Below, piece after piece: positions 49,823 to 58,761 of a stretch of 64,000 nucleotides of DNA. Position numbers and translations under genes: made by a program. This stretch comes from Nostoc paludosum FACHB-159 (GTDB lineage Bacteria; Cyanobacteriota; Cyanobacteriia; Cyanobacteriales; Nostocaceae): assembly GCF_014698835.1 (NCBI RefSeq), contig NZ_JACJTU010000007.1, positions 210,166 to 274,165 on the forward strand, written 5' to 3'. The stretch's first letter is position 1, and each line of letters starts with the position of its first letter. The notes below the pieces were generated by a model. The model saw only the letters and a program-made list of their open reading frames with translations, was not told the DNA's origin and did no database searches.

Positions 49823-50266
49823 TTATTGTTTAATTGTCAAAGCGACAAAATGAACTGTAGAGGTTTGTTTATCGATAAAATAACGCTGGGCGATATCTGA
49901 TTCTTTCTCAGGAAATCCTTTAGGAAAACGGGTTTCTGTGGGAGAATGTAAATGAGCATTTCTGTCTTGAGTTTCCCAATCTTTACCCACAGGTTTAAAA
50001 TCAGAGTATTCACCCGCAACACTCAAAAGCAAAACTTCATAACTATTTTTGTGTTTGTACTTCCACCTCAATTCACAATTTTGATTAAACATCTGTCCCT
50101 CAAGCATAGGGAAATCATCTTTTGTAGGTTCTTGTCTCCAGTTATTGCTAACTTTATGATTCCAACGTAAGAAGTAGTAACTAGGTTCAATTGTAAATTT
50201 TTTAATTAAATTTAGCAATTCTGCAACTGATAAAAGTTCTTGTTTCACACCAACAAAAGCTGTCAT
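49823..50266 (-). CDS. csx19: Csx19-like protein of the type III-D operon
   Basis: A 147-residue protein with ELLNLIKKFTIEPSYYFLRW near the N-terminus, a central CELRWKYKHKNSYEVLLLS strand pair, and a C-terminal AQRYFIDKQTSTVHFVALTI. Size, position between Cas7-like genes and general pattern fit the TIGR03984/Csx19 proteins found only in III-D operons. No catalytic motif is visible. The call rests on context and remembered pattern. It overlaps the upstream Cas7-like gene by 4 bases. Confidence 0.6.
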   Translation of the reverse strand: MTAFVGVKQELLSVAELLNLIKKFTIEPSYYFLRWNHKVSNNWRQEPTKDDFPMLEGQMFNQNCELRWKYKHKNSYEVLLLSVAGEYSDFKPVGKDWETQDRNAHLHSPTETRFPKGFPEKESDIAQRYFIDKQTSTVHFVALTIKQ

Positions 50267-51276
50267 TTTGACACCCCTAATAAATTACTCCAAGACCGAA
50301 CGGCTCGTTCAAATAAATCTGTAACAGTACCATTTCGCCAAGTAAGTTGCACTCCAAAGCCTAAATCCATTTCTTGTGCAGCAACAGGAGTATCTTGATA
50401 ATCTGGTTGAGAGAAACCATATAATTGTGCATCTTCAGGTTCTAAAAACTCTCCCGCACCTAAAAGGAAAGTATTAGACCATTGTTTTTGACTTCCAATA
50501 GAGTGAATTTGTCGTTTATCTTCCGACAAAACACAACCAGGATATTGCACAACTGCTGAGTTGAATTTCACCTGTACAGTACCCAAACCGCGAGATTTTG
50601 CAAAACCTAAACCGAACCAACCATCATCTAAATCTCGTAATACTAAACCAATTAAACCCAACTGTGAAAGAGTGAAATTTTTTAAATGAATTTTGGTATG
50701 AAATTCACCAGCCGTGCAAACTTGATAATTAAAAGGCCCAACTGCTACAGAACCAAATACTCTATCAATTGCGACACCATTACGTTCTTCAATTTTGAGA
50801 GGCTGAGATTTATCTGGATAAGCATCTTCTATTCTTAATCTGCTGGCGATAGAAGTATTACCAAATATTTGCGAGATAAAGCATGATTGATTGTAAATTA
50901 CAGCACCTGGATGAGGATGTTTATCTTCAGGTTTCTTGTTCTTTTCGTCATTTTTCCATTTTGTTAAATAGAAGTTGGGATTGTTATCTTGATTTGTTTC
51001 ATCCAACAAGTTACTAGCCCAAATCTTTTGACTATTTAATTTGGGACGTTGTTCACCTCCTATCGTTCTAACAATCCTTTCTGCATGGGCGCGGATTGCA
51101 CCTTTTAAACTACTCCCAGGTAAATATATAGAACGCCCCCCAGCATGATAGGTTTCGACAAATTCCATATCTGGCTTTGTGGGGTCTGCTCCTTCTTTAC
51201 CTGATTTAATAAGAATCGGCCCGTCAGGAATTAGGGTTAAATCAATAGTGCAGTGGTTAACAAATCTTTTGTGCAT
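50263..51276 (-). CDS. Cas7/Csm3-group RAMP protein (337 aa)
   Basis: A RAMP subunit with IYLPGSSLKGAIRAHAERIV (about 50-69), CFISQIFGNTSIASRLRIED and GVAIDRVFGSVAVGPFNYQV, and the glycine-rich GLGFAKSRGLGTVQV near residue 225. An acidic segment (GADPTKPDMEF) lies where Csm3 has its target-cleaving Asp. It should line the crRNA backbone of the III-D complex. It has a C-terminal extension of about 90 residues past the usual fold. It lies 30 bp downstream of the PD-(D/E)XK-like gene. Confidence 0.85.
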   Translation of the reverse strand: MHKRFVNHCTIDLTLIPDGPILIKSGKEGADPTKPDMEFVETYHAGGRSIYLPGSSLKGAIRAHAERIVRTIGGEQRPKLNSQKIWASNLLDETNQDNNPNFYLTKWKNDEKNKKPEDKHPHPGAVIYNQSCFISQIFGNTSIASRLRIEDAYPDKSQPLKIEERNGVAIDRVFGSVAVGPFNYQVCTAGEFHTKIHLKNFTLSQLGLIGLVLRDLDDGWFGLGFAKSRGLGTVQVKFNSAVVQYPGCVLSEDKRQIHSIGSQKQWSNTFLLGAGEFLEPEDAQLYGFSQPDYQDTPVAAQEMDLGFGVQLTWRNGTVTDLFERAVRSWSNLLGVSK

Positions 51277-51306
51277 AGTTAGATTCAGTTGAAGAAATAT
51301 TGCAGA

Positions 51307-51927
51307 TTAGGCAACGACTAAATTATTGAGTTGCAATTCACATTGTTGAAATACAAAATTAACAGCCGCAAATAATTTATCGAGTTCTTGAATAGTATAA
51401 AAAGTGCTATTTCTGGTAAATATTTGTGCTTCTAGCTTGCCAAATTGCCAGCGATCGCCATTGGAAACAATACCATAAATCACTATTTGATATTCTCCAT
51501 TCAGTCTTTGAGCAGCAATCATTTCTGCCAAACATTGCGCCCAGCCAGTTTCAAAGTTATCTTGCTTGGCTTCGACTAATATGAAATATGGCTTGTCAAA
51601 TACGACTTTCCCTAATGGTGAACGTTTAGCCAAAATATATTCAGGAAAGCCGGATAGTTTTTCGTCATAGTTCAGAGAATAATGACTCCACAAAATAAAT
51701 TTACTGCTATATAGTTTCCAAACTTGTTTTAATATCGGTGATATCAAATTTTCACATATAGCAAATTCAGAACAGTCAACAGCACCTTCTCGCATCGTAA
51801 ATTCTAAATCTTCACGAAAGTAATCAGGAATATTGAAATTAACTTCACCAATAAAATTTGCTTCAGTATAGATGACTTGAAACTCTTTAATAACTTCACC
51901 GATAGTTTTGAAACTGCTGAAAGCCAT
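51307..51927 (-). CDS. PD-(D/E)XK-like protein embedded in the cas operon
   Basis: A 206-residue protein. The core reads LSGFPEYILAKRSPLG, then YFILVEAKQDNFETGWAQCL, AEMIAAQRLN and IYGIVSNGDRWQFGKLE. The ExK pair is present, but the first acidic site is Glu (PEY) rather than the Asp (LDY) of the paralogue at 20057-20671. It lies 2 bp downstream of a csm3-like gene and 30 bp upstream of another Cas7-like gene, same strand, so it is co-expressed with the effector complex. Its role is unknown; it could be an accessory nuclease or a structural subunit derived from one. Confidence 0.65.
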   Translation of the reverse strand: MAFSSFKTIGEVIKEFQVIYTEANFIGEVNFNIPDYFREDLEFTMREGAVDCSEFAICENLISPILKQVWKLYSSKFILWSHYSLNYDEKLSGFPEYILAKRSPLGKVVFDKPYFILVEAKQDNFETGWAQCLAEMIAAQRLNGEYQIVIYGIVSNGDRWQFGKLEAQIFTRNSTFYTIQELDKLFAAVNFVFQQCELQLNNLVVA

Positions 51928-51929
51928 AA

Positions 51930-52802
51930 TTACCCTCCTGAAGCAATTGATTTGGTTGAATTTTGACCTAACTTGTCACTTAAATGATTTATTAAACACT
52001 GTGTCCAAGTATTTTTGAATTGCTTACCATCTTCATAGATTGATGTATCGCTAGTATCTTCATTGACTAATGTCTGCAAATATTTCAACAACTTTTCTGG
52101 GTTGTTATCAACATCAATCCATGTCATCTTGTCAATATCTAGTTTAACGACACCCAAGCCACGCGATCGCCCTCCACCCAGAGGTATTTGTTCGGTTTCA
52201 AATTGGTGTAAACCAATCATCAATAAACCCAATTCCCAAGGTTCTGCATTTTCGACTACAGCCTTAAACTCAAAGTGTGTTGCTGCTGGAACTACTTGAA
52301 AATCGTAGAGTTTCCCATCGGCGGCGGTTTCAGTGTCTCTGTCTATAGCTACACCGTCTCTTTCTTGGTATTGTTCAAACCAAGTATTAGGGACTACTGT
52401 TAAATCTCTGACTTGGAATTTGCTAGCAATCCAGGGTGAACCAAAGAGGCGAGATGGTAAATCAGTATGCTTAAGAATTTCTTCAGTTAAAGCTTGGTCA
52501 TTATCGTAAGTCTCTTTTAACTGTTTGATTTCTTGAGATGTAAGTGACCATTCATCCTCAATAGCTGGATTTGCAACGAGTTTGCGATTATTTCCTACAA
52601 TACCTCTGAGGAAACTTTCGAGGCGCGATCGCATTGCACCTTTGAAGCTAGAACCTGGAATTAATGGATTACCCAAACTATCTTTAATTACAGGTAAATC
52701 CGATCCAATTGGTTCACTAGAACGACCTGCGCTGATGCATAATGCTGTAATTGTGGTGAGTGTACCTGTGATTTCTAAGCGATTTTTGAATGTATCAAAC
52801 AT
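51930..52802 (-). CDS. Csm3-like Cas7 RAMP protein (290 aa)
   Basis: The closest match to Csm3 in the operon: ITALCISAGRSSEPIGSDLP then VIKDSLGNPLIPGSSFKGAM. The Asp in GSDLPVIKD corresponds to the Csm3 Asp that cleaves target RNA. Further features are PSRLFGSPWIASKFQVRD, DGVAIDRDTETAADG, and the glycine loop PLGGGRSRGLGVVKLD. It is predicted to cut target RNA every six bases within the complex. It lies 7 bp downstream of the CARF-RelE gene. Confidence 0.88.
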   Translation of the reverse strand: MFDTFKNRLEITGTLTTITALCISAGRSSEPIGSDLPVIKDSLGNPLIPGSSFKGAMRSRLESFLRGIVGNNRKLVANPAIEDEWSLTSQEIKQLKETYDNDQALTEEILKHTDLPSRLFGSPWIASKFQVRDLTVVPNTWFEQYQERDGVAIDRDTETAADGKLYDFQVVPAATHFEFKAVVENAEPWELGLLMIGLHQFETEQIPLGGGRSRGLGVVKLDIDKMTWIDVDNNPEKLLKYLQTLVNEDTSDTSIYEDGKQFKNTWTQCLINHLSDKLGQNSTKSIASGG

Positions 52803-52808
52803 AATAAT

Positions 52809-53945
52809 TTATCTGCTTTTAATTCCTTCACTTCGTTCAACATGAGCATGAGTACCGTAATATCGCAGTGACAAATTACTCCCTACGATTTTGCAACTAA
52901 CTCGCAGGCTGAGAGTAACGCGAAAATGGTCAATGACGGTATTTGTGTAAGTTTCTAGTTGTACACCACCATCACCTTTAAGGGGAGCCATATCACCATT
53001 ATTTTTAACAAGAAGATATGATACTTTAGCGATAGTTTCCTGCAATTTCAATCTTTCTTTTTTATCTGTTATCTTCTTGTAGTCTTTTTCAAAAGAAGTT
53101 TCATACTTTATTTTGGGAAAATTTAACAAATCTTCAGCTAGAAAATCTTCTTTACTACGATTCCAAATTAATCTACCCCAGGTAGTTAATATTGCTTTGT
53201 CATCAACTGGAAATATCAGAGTTTCTGGAATTCCCTGAAGTTCAGATATATTAATCCATGCTCCTTCTGCCATTAGTGCAAATTGAATAGGTTTAATCAC
53301 TGAAGTATCAATTTTGATCGGCAACCGAGGAATAGTAATAATTTCATTACTCCCTTCAAATATGTAAATAATTTTATCGGCATAGAACATACCAATAGTA
53401 TTAGCAAAGCCCTGAATAGCTTTGAAGCCACCAACTAAATTAAAGTAAATTTCATAACCGCTATCTTCATAACCAGGAATTGTATCTTCAAACCAGTTAA
53501 GAAGTTCATCAATACCATTACTAAAAGCTTCATTACTGCTTGTTGAAAATTTTTCATGTGGGGAAATAACGGAAATATTTAACCCCTTTTGACTTAAAAA
53601 TAATTGCAATGCTTCTGCTGCTATCTTGTCTTGAGCAGTATCAGTAATAATTAACCAATGGATATCTTTTTCACCTTGACTTAATTGATTATTATATAGT
53701 CCATATATGCCATTAAGTTCTGCACTTGCTTCTCGAATATCATCAACGTCACCCTTAAGTTTAGCATTGGCTCTATCTTTTAATGTGGCAATGATGTCTA
53801 CAACATCTTCATAATAATTATCAATTTCTTTAAGTGTACAATTTGCTGTATCTCGTAAACGAATAGCCCAATTTTCTTCATATTCTCTATCAATTTGATT
53901 TGTGAGCAGACTTGTACCTACTGTAGAAATGACTAACTTAGGCAT
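52809..53945 (-). CDS. CARF domain-RelE-like toxin fusion (cOA-activated ribonuclease candidate)
   Basis: A 378-residue protein. The N-terminal half is a CARF sensor of the APE2256 type: PKLVISTVGTSLLTNQ at residues 2-17, DIHWLIITDTAQDKIAAEAL, and YFNLVGGFKAIQGFANTIGM. The C-terminal about 95 residues resemble RelE/HigB toxins: FEKDYKKI, MAPLKGDGG, HFRVTLSLRVSCKIVGSNLS, LRYYGTHAHVE. It should bind cyclic oligoadenylate made by Cas10 and then cut RNA, probably ribosome-bound mRNA. A start at 53990 would overlap the upstream gene; ATG 53945 has a CTGGAG ribosome-binding site and matches the CARF start. Confidence 0.82.
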   Translation of the reverse strand: MPKLVISTVGTSLLTNQIDREYEENWAIRLRDTANCTLKEIDNYYEDVVDIIATLKDRANAKLKGDVDDIREASAELNGIYGLYNNQLSQGEKDIHWLIITDTAQDKIAAEALQLFLSQKGLNISVISPHEKFSTSSNEAFSNGIDELLNWFEDTIPGYEDSGYEIYFNLVGGFKAIQGFANTIGMFYADKIIYIFEGSNEIITIPRLPIKIDTSVIKPIQFALMAEGAWINISELQGIPETLIFPVDDKAILTTWGRLIWNRSKEDFLAEDLLNFPKIKYETSFEKDYKKITDKKERLKLQETIAKVSYLLVKNNGDMAPLKGDGGVQLETYTNTVIDHFRVTLSLRVSCKIVGSNLSLRYYGTHAHVERSEGIKSR

Positions 53946-53967
53946 AGAATTACACTCCAGTAAACAA

Positions 53968-54390
53968 TTAAACGTTAAATTCACCGTCACGCTTATACTT
54001 TAAATGACGAGCGCCATAGCCCAAATAACGACGGGTTAGCTCTAGTAAAATTGCGTTCACATCTTCAGCCTTAGCTTCTTGGGCAATCTTATTAGCACGT
54101 TCCTTAATTCGTGTCTCAATATCTTGAATTATTTTTGCAGCTAGAGAATCTTTACCTCTACCCCATTTTTTATCACGCCCAACTTGATAGCGTAAGAAAT
54201 TTTTGATCACTTCTGTACTTTCAGTTGTGTCAGAAACTCTGAGTAAATTACGAAATTGTGATTCTTCTAAGTCACCATAAGATTTTTTGTCATCTAAAGC
54301 ATCCTGAACCCAAGTTACTAACATATCTTCAGCCTGACGGATGCCTTTTTGAATCTTAAGTTGTTTCTGTTGTTCTAATAAGTTACTCAT
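53968..54390 (-). CDS. Cas11/Csm2-like small subunit
   Basis: A 140-residue, all-helical, charged protein: EQQKQLKIQKGIRQAEDML, FRNLLRVSDTTESTEVIKNF, LRYQVGRDKKWGRGKDS and ELTRRYLGYGARHLKYK. Size, helical character and place next to csx10 fit the small subunit (group 11) of type III complexes, which lines the inner belly of the complex. It overlaps csx10 by 4 bases at its start. Sequence similarity within this group is low, so the call leans on context. Confidence 0.65.
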   Translation of the reverse strand: MSNLLEQQKQLKIQKGIRQAEDMLVTWVQDALDDKKSYGDLEESQFRNLLRVSDTTESTEVIKNFLRYQVGRDKKWGRGKDSLAAKIIQDIETRIKERANKIAQEAKAEDVNAILLELTRRYLGYGARHLKYKRDGEFNV

Positions 54391-55610
54391 ACAGCATTTT
54401 CTCTCAAAACTAAATGAAACTCATTACAAACCTGCAATTGTCCAAAACCTTCATAAGTGCGATCGCCTAATCCTTTTATTTCTAAATCCTCTAAAGCTTT
54501 TATCCATAAGTTTTCTTCAGCCGTACTGAATAAATACACAGAACCCTTATTTGTAATCAACTCCATATCTTTCATTAATCCCCAAGCAGAATTCCAGCCA
54601 GAACGATAGTCATAACTACTATAAGCGGCGTGAAGTTGCAGGGAAGAATCACTAACACTGGTGAATTTCTGAAGCATTTCTTCTGAAATTACAGTTGTAT
54701 ATCGCCAGTTTTCAGTTAAGATAGCATCGGCTTGTAAATCTAGGGTAAAATAGGTGCGATTTTTTGGCAAATCTTGTGTAGAATTGCCAAAGATATTGTT
54801 CCATTCATGCCAGCGATCGCGCAATTTATCATTAAACAGTTTTATTTGGTTAGTAACTCTTGGCTTAATTTCTAAAGGTGGCTGTGCTGTAATCTTGACT
54901 CTTCCTAATCCCCGTGAAGTTGCACCACCTAAACGTAGGTCTTCTTGGTGAGAATCAATAAAGGTTTGTAGAGATTCTGCTAATTCATCTGATACGAAAA
55001 TACTCCCTGTATATATGATAGGTTTTTCTCGGTTATCTTGGGATTCATTTAAAACTTCAATGCTGTAGAGAACTCGTTCTTCTGAAGTCACTCTGCGTCG
55101 ATTTATCCCAACCCGCGTTAACAATCGAGTATTGGCAGAATTGCTGTAATATTTATTTTGAATTTGGTAAAACCCAGTGAATGTATCAACTCTACCACCA
55201 TCTACAGGACAATTTGGATCGTAAAGATGACCATAACCTTCAGCACAGAAGCGGTCAATCAAAGTATCAAACACACCATTATGTTTAGGGTCATTTGATT
55301 TTGGCCTGAAACCTGGCTTATTTTTGGAACTTAATGCAGTAGCAGGTACAACTCTCACATCTGACTTAACTTTAAAATTTGCAGGATAGGCATTTTGAAA
55401 AATTGCCGGATTTTCACCTAAAAATAGTGTGTGGAAATCATCACCATCACTAATAGATGTATTAGCACTTCTCAGGATTTGAGCAGCGATCGCTCCACGA
55501 ATTACAGAACCAGGAATATAACTATCTGCCTCACTGACTGAGCCACCTGGTTTCTGTCGTCCAATTGCTAAAGGAGATAATGCCTTAATTTTTAAATTAA
55601 TCCGTTTCAT
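54387..55610 (-). CDS. csx10: Csx10 (Cas5-group RAMP), type III-D signature
   Basis: A 407-residue RAMP with two RAMP halves: the first has IKALSPLAIGRQKPGGS, then SYIPGSVIRGAIAAQIL. A central region follows (GVFDTLIDRFCAEGYGH), then LRLGGATSRGLGRVKI with the glycine-rich loop. The second half ends with KGLGDRTYEGFGQLQV. This matches Csx10, the Cas5-like subunit that marks type III-D operons. It probably holds the 5' handle of the crRNA with Cas10. It overlaps both neighbours by 4 bases. Confidence 0.85.
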   Translation of the reverse strand: MKRINLKIKALSPLAIGRQKPGGSVSEADSYIPGSVIRGAIAAQILRSANTSISDGDDFHTLFLGENPAIFQNAYPANFKVKSDVRVVPATALSSKNKPGFRPKSNDPKHNGVFDTLIDRFCAEGYGHLYDPNCPVDGGRVDTFTGFYQIQNKYYSNSANTRLLTRVGINRRRVTSEERVLYSIEVLNESQDNREKPIIYTGSIFVSDELAESLQTFIDSHQEDLRLGGATSRGLGRVKITAQPPLEIKPRVTNQIKLFNDKLRDRWHEWNNIFGNSTQDLPKNRTYFTLDLQADAILTENWRYTTVISEEMLQKFTSVSDSSLQLHAAYSSYDYRSGWNSAWGLMKDMELITNKGSVYLFSTAEENLWIKALEDLEIKGLGDRTYEGFGQLQVCNEFHLVLRENAV

Positions 55611-56317
55611 TGCACACCCCCTTTTGCCAAAAAATCCCAGGCTGCTTGTTCTAATGGTAGGTTAGGAAATTCCCAATGCAACCAACCCAAACCGGCTGAT
55701 TTACTACTACCTAAAGCATGAATGTGTCGCAGTCCAGCTAAAATTAACGCCCCTGTATAGACTGGTGCACCAGATAAATGAATATGCCCCGTAAACCTGA
55801 GTTGTGTATTTGCTGGAGATGTTTCTAAAAAGTAGAGTTTTTGTTCTTCACCAGTGCGACGACGGCGATTAATTGTGACACATGGACGCAAAACTTCAGG
55901 TAAATTATCTGGCTCTTCTGTGCAAATTAAGTCATCAAATATCACTCGTGATGGCAAAACTGGATTCCCAAATATTTGACAAATTAGACAATGATGCTGG
56001 TCTTTATAACCGGATATTTTATATTCTGTACGCTCAAAGTTACCAGTTAAACCTGCCCTTTGAGGACACATAGTTTGCGGATTGGGAGAATCACAAATTA
56101 CCCATTTCAACCCTCTCGCAATTTTTTCGCACTCATGGCGTAAGCGTCCTTTGAGTTGAGAAGCAGGAATTAATAAGTTTTTTTCTGAGTTACGGACAAT
56201 TGGTTTATCTGCAAGTGAACCAGAAGAACCACCTGCACCAATGCATAAAGCCGTGTCAATTACAGCTGTAATTTCGTATGAAGTGATGGGGTTGGATAAT
56301 TGTTGCAGATTAATCAA
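55607..56317 (-). CDS. Cas7-group RAMP protein with Cys-rich insert (236 aa)
   Basis: A RAMP with ALCIGAGGSSGSLADKPIVR then LLIPASQLKGRLRHECEKIA, a Cys-rich insert (CDSPNPQTMC and HHCLICQIFGNP) that probably binds zinc, and a late glycine loop HALGSSKSAGLGWLHWEF. Asp in LADKPIVRN is at the expected cleavage position. It directly follows cas10 with a 4-base overlap and so probably sits next to Cas10/Csx10 in the complex. Confidence 0.82.
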   Translation of the reverse strand: MINLQQLSNPITSYEITAVIDTALCIGAGGSSGSLADKPIVRNSEKNLLIPASQLKGRLRHECEKIARGLKWVICDSPNPQTMCPQRAGLTGNFERTEYKISGYKDQHHCLICQIFGNPVLPSRVIFDDLICTEEPDNLPEVLRPCVTINRRRRTGEEQKLYFLETSPANTQLRFTGHIHLSGAPVYTGALILAGLRHIHALGSSKSAGLGWLHWEFPNLPLEQAAWDFLAKGGVQ

Positions 56318-58743
56318 GATTTAGCCTCCGTTGTCAATAAATGAGTATCAATAGCATCATTATCCTCATCGAAGGAAGCAACAAAATCATACAAATCTAT
56401 TATTTCTCGCCAAATTGTTTCGTAGAATGGATCTTCTGGATTTTTAGGGTCAAGCTTTCCGTCGTCATACATCCACGGCGCTAAATTACCTCCATTATTT
56501 TCGTCTTTAGGCTGACACCAAGCTTCTTCAAACTGTTCTTTTAATTCGTGTTTTCCTTGCTTAAGTCGCACTCTAAAATAGCGATAGTTGAGAATAGCAG
56601 TGTGTTTACCTCGTTCTAACAAATCCCGAATTTGGTAAAGTTGCGATTTAGGAAACTTGGCATTTTTCAAAGTTTCTATTGCACTGATTAAGCCTCCTAA
56701 TTCATATAATGTGTAAGGAGCAGCATAAAGCTTTAACTTTTGTGTGAGTTTTTTTGTCAAGCCCTCTTCACGAAACTCCTTAATGTTGGATGAAATCATA
56801 GTTACTGATTTCAGAGTTAAAAAATCAACTGTCCCACCACAATATCCAGCTTTCTTCAATTTCTTGGCACGGTCTTTGGCTGATTTGAGTAACTGTTCCA
56901 TCAAATCTTTAGCGTAATAGATGGGGGTGTTATATGACGTAATTAGTACACCTATAGATGTGCTAAGTAGACATTGCGAAGGTTCAGCTTCAGTTGGTTT
57001 GTAGCGATGGCATTTTTTAAAATCTACTGGTTTATTTGGCGGTTTAATTTTATAATCACCAACAATATATTTAACTTCTCTTTCTGCTGTTTCTTGTTCA
57101 AATAATGGCACTTGTTTGAGTAGGATTTTTTCAAATTTTTCGCCGATAATTTTAGCGATTTGTAAGGCTTTATTAGCAGGTACAATCAGGATAATGTCAT
57201 CGCCACCAATGGTAATGATTTCAAAAGGATGGACTAAATCACCATTATCGAGAAAAGATTCTTCATCATTGAGGTTTTGCAACTTTTGAGGATGCAAATG
57301 CTCTGCCAATGCTTGATAAACAGCGTATTCTGTCGCTAATTCTACATCTTTACTGAAATCTTTATAATCCTGTGGCGTTTTAATTTTTTTCTGAATATAG
57401 CCACCCATATTATTACCATCAGCATAGATATAGGCAATGAAACCTTTACTTGCATTGGCAATATGGCTGAGATTTTGGGCAATTTCAACCTCATTATATT
57501 CAAATTCTGTGTAGTATTTTTGTTGAAGAGTAGGATTCTCTTTGAGAAATGAATTAAATTTATCTACCCAGCCTTCAACTCTGATACTTTCCCAAGTCAA
57601 TTGAGAGTTTCGATACCATTGAGGTATATCTGGATTTCCTTTCTTAGCTCCATAACCAACTAAATGTTTACGCGCTGAAGCTTCAGAAAAGCTCGATTCT
57701 CTAGGTAGTTCTGGTGGTTGGACAATCATCACAGCAGATCTACGTTCTCCCTCATCACGCATCAAATAAGGATGGGTTTCAAACATGGGAGGGTAACGGC
57801 GACTGGGACGACTGGATAAGTCATGACCACTGCGACGTTGATTAAATAAAATTGCTAATTTAGTTGTCAGTTCATTAAAACTTTTGCGTTCTGCAAAAGC
57901 ATCTTCAACAGAAACAGCAGATTCAGTACACCTTTCCGTTTGAGAATTTTCTAGATTCTTCTCTAGATCGCCAAAGTAAGCTTGTACTAATGGTTTTTTA
58001 TATTGCTGACGATACCAATCTAACCATAATGTATTTTCAATCGGCTGTCGTAGCAAGCCAAATCGTATTTCTAGAAGTCTAAATGTATCCCCAACCGCAC
58101 AGGAGTTAGCAGTTAATGTTTCTTCTGTATAACGTTTTTCAATAGCATTTGCTAAATCATTAATATATGCAGATGGACAAAAAGCGAGAATATTACCGCC
58201 TGTAGAATAAATAATAAGTTCAGGAATTAATACATCTGAGAGTTTGTAGTCAACATAAAAATTAGCATCTAGCCATTGTCGAACTTGATTACACTGAGCA
58301 TTATAACGATTAGGATTATTTTTATCAGGTTGATAATTTTGATTGAAAAATGCTGGTAAATCCACCTGATTTATTCTGTCTAATAAGGTAGATGCACCGC
58401 GAATATCTTGAATTTTAGCTGATTCAAATACATATTGTTTAATTTTAGTTGCACCACCGTAAACTAAGCCAATGCGAGTAGTTTGATGCCATAAATCAGG
58501 ATATTTATTCTTTAATTCATCTAGAGTTTTCGGAAAATAATCTTTATCAATACCTTGTAATTCCTGAGCCTGCTTCACTAACGCCTGAACTTCCTCTGGT
58601 ACTTCTTTCCCCTGATTCAAAGCCTCACGCATTTGCCGCAACACTTCCAAGCTATACTTAGGCTGTCGCTCATCACCCCAAGCCAAACACCAAGCGATCG
58701 CAGTTGTAATAAAATTTTTATTCTGCATCTCTACTTTTTCCAT
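56314..58743 (-). CDS. cas10: Cas10, type III-D large subunit with intact GGDD palm and no HD domain
   Basis: An 809-residue protein from ATG 58743, which follows a CAGGAG ribosome-binding site; a TTG at 58761 would add six residues. The first palm-like part has IIYSTGGNILAF. The active cyclase palm reads FIAYIYADGNNMGGYIQKK, then FEIITIGGDDIILIV with GGDD at about 513-516. A Cys/His-containing insert (KKCHRYKPTEAEPSQCLLS) lies between. No HD dyad is visible at the N-terminus, so DNA cleavage is not expected, but synthesis of cyclic oligoadenylates is. The CARF and Csx3 genes in the operon fit this. Confidence 0.93.
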   Translation of the reverse strand: MEKVEMQNKNFITTAIAWCLAWGDERQPKYSLEVLRQMREALNQGKEVPEEVQALVKQAQELQGIDKDYFPKTLDELKNKYPDLWHQTTRIGLVYGGATKIKQYVFESAKIQDIRGASTLLDRINQVDLPAFFNQNYQPDKNNPNRYNAQCNQVRQWLDANFYVDYKLSDVLIPELIIYSTGGNILAFCPSAYINDLANAIEKRYTEETLTANSCAVGDTFRLLEIRFGLLRQPIENTLWLDWYRQQYKKPLVQAYFGDLEKNLENSQTERCTESAVSVEDAFAERKSFNELTTKLAILFNQRRSGHDLSSRPSRRYPPMFETHPYLMRDEGERRSAVMIVQPPELPRESSFSEASARKHLVGYGAKKGNPDIPQWYRNSQLTWESIRVEGWVDKFNSFLKENPTLQQKYYTEFEYNEVEIAQNLSHIANASKGFIAYIYADGNNMGGYIQKKIKTPQDYKDFSKDVELATEYAVYQALAEHLHPQKLQNLNDEESFLDNGDLVHPFEIITIGGDDIILIVPANKALQIAKIIGEKFEKILLKQVPLFEQETAEREVKYIVGDYKIKPPNKPVDFKKCHRYKPTEAEPSQCLLSTSIGVLITSYNTPIYYAKDLMEQLLKSAKDRAKKLKKAGYCGGTVDFLTLKSVTMISSNIKEFREEGLTKKLTQKLKLYAAPYTLYELGGLISAIETLKNAKFPKSQLYQIRDLLERGKHTAILNYRYFRVRLKQGKHELKEQFEEAWCQPKDENNGGNLAPWMYDDGKLDPKNPEDPFYETIWREIIDLYDFVASFDEDNDAIDTHLLTTEAKS

Positions 58744-58761
58744 TTGTGCGTACTCCTGCAA

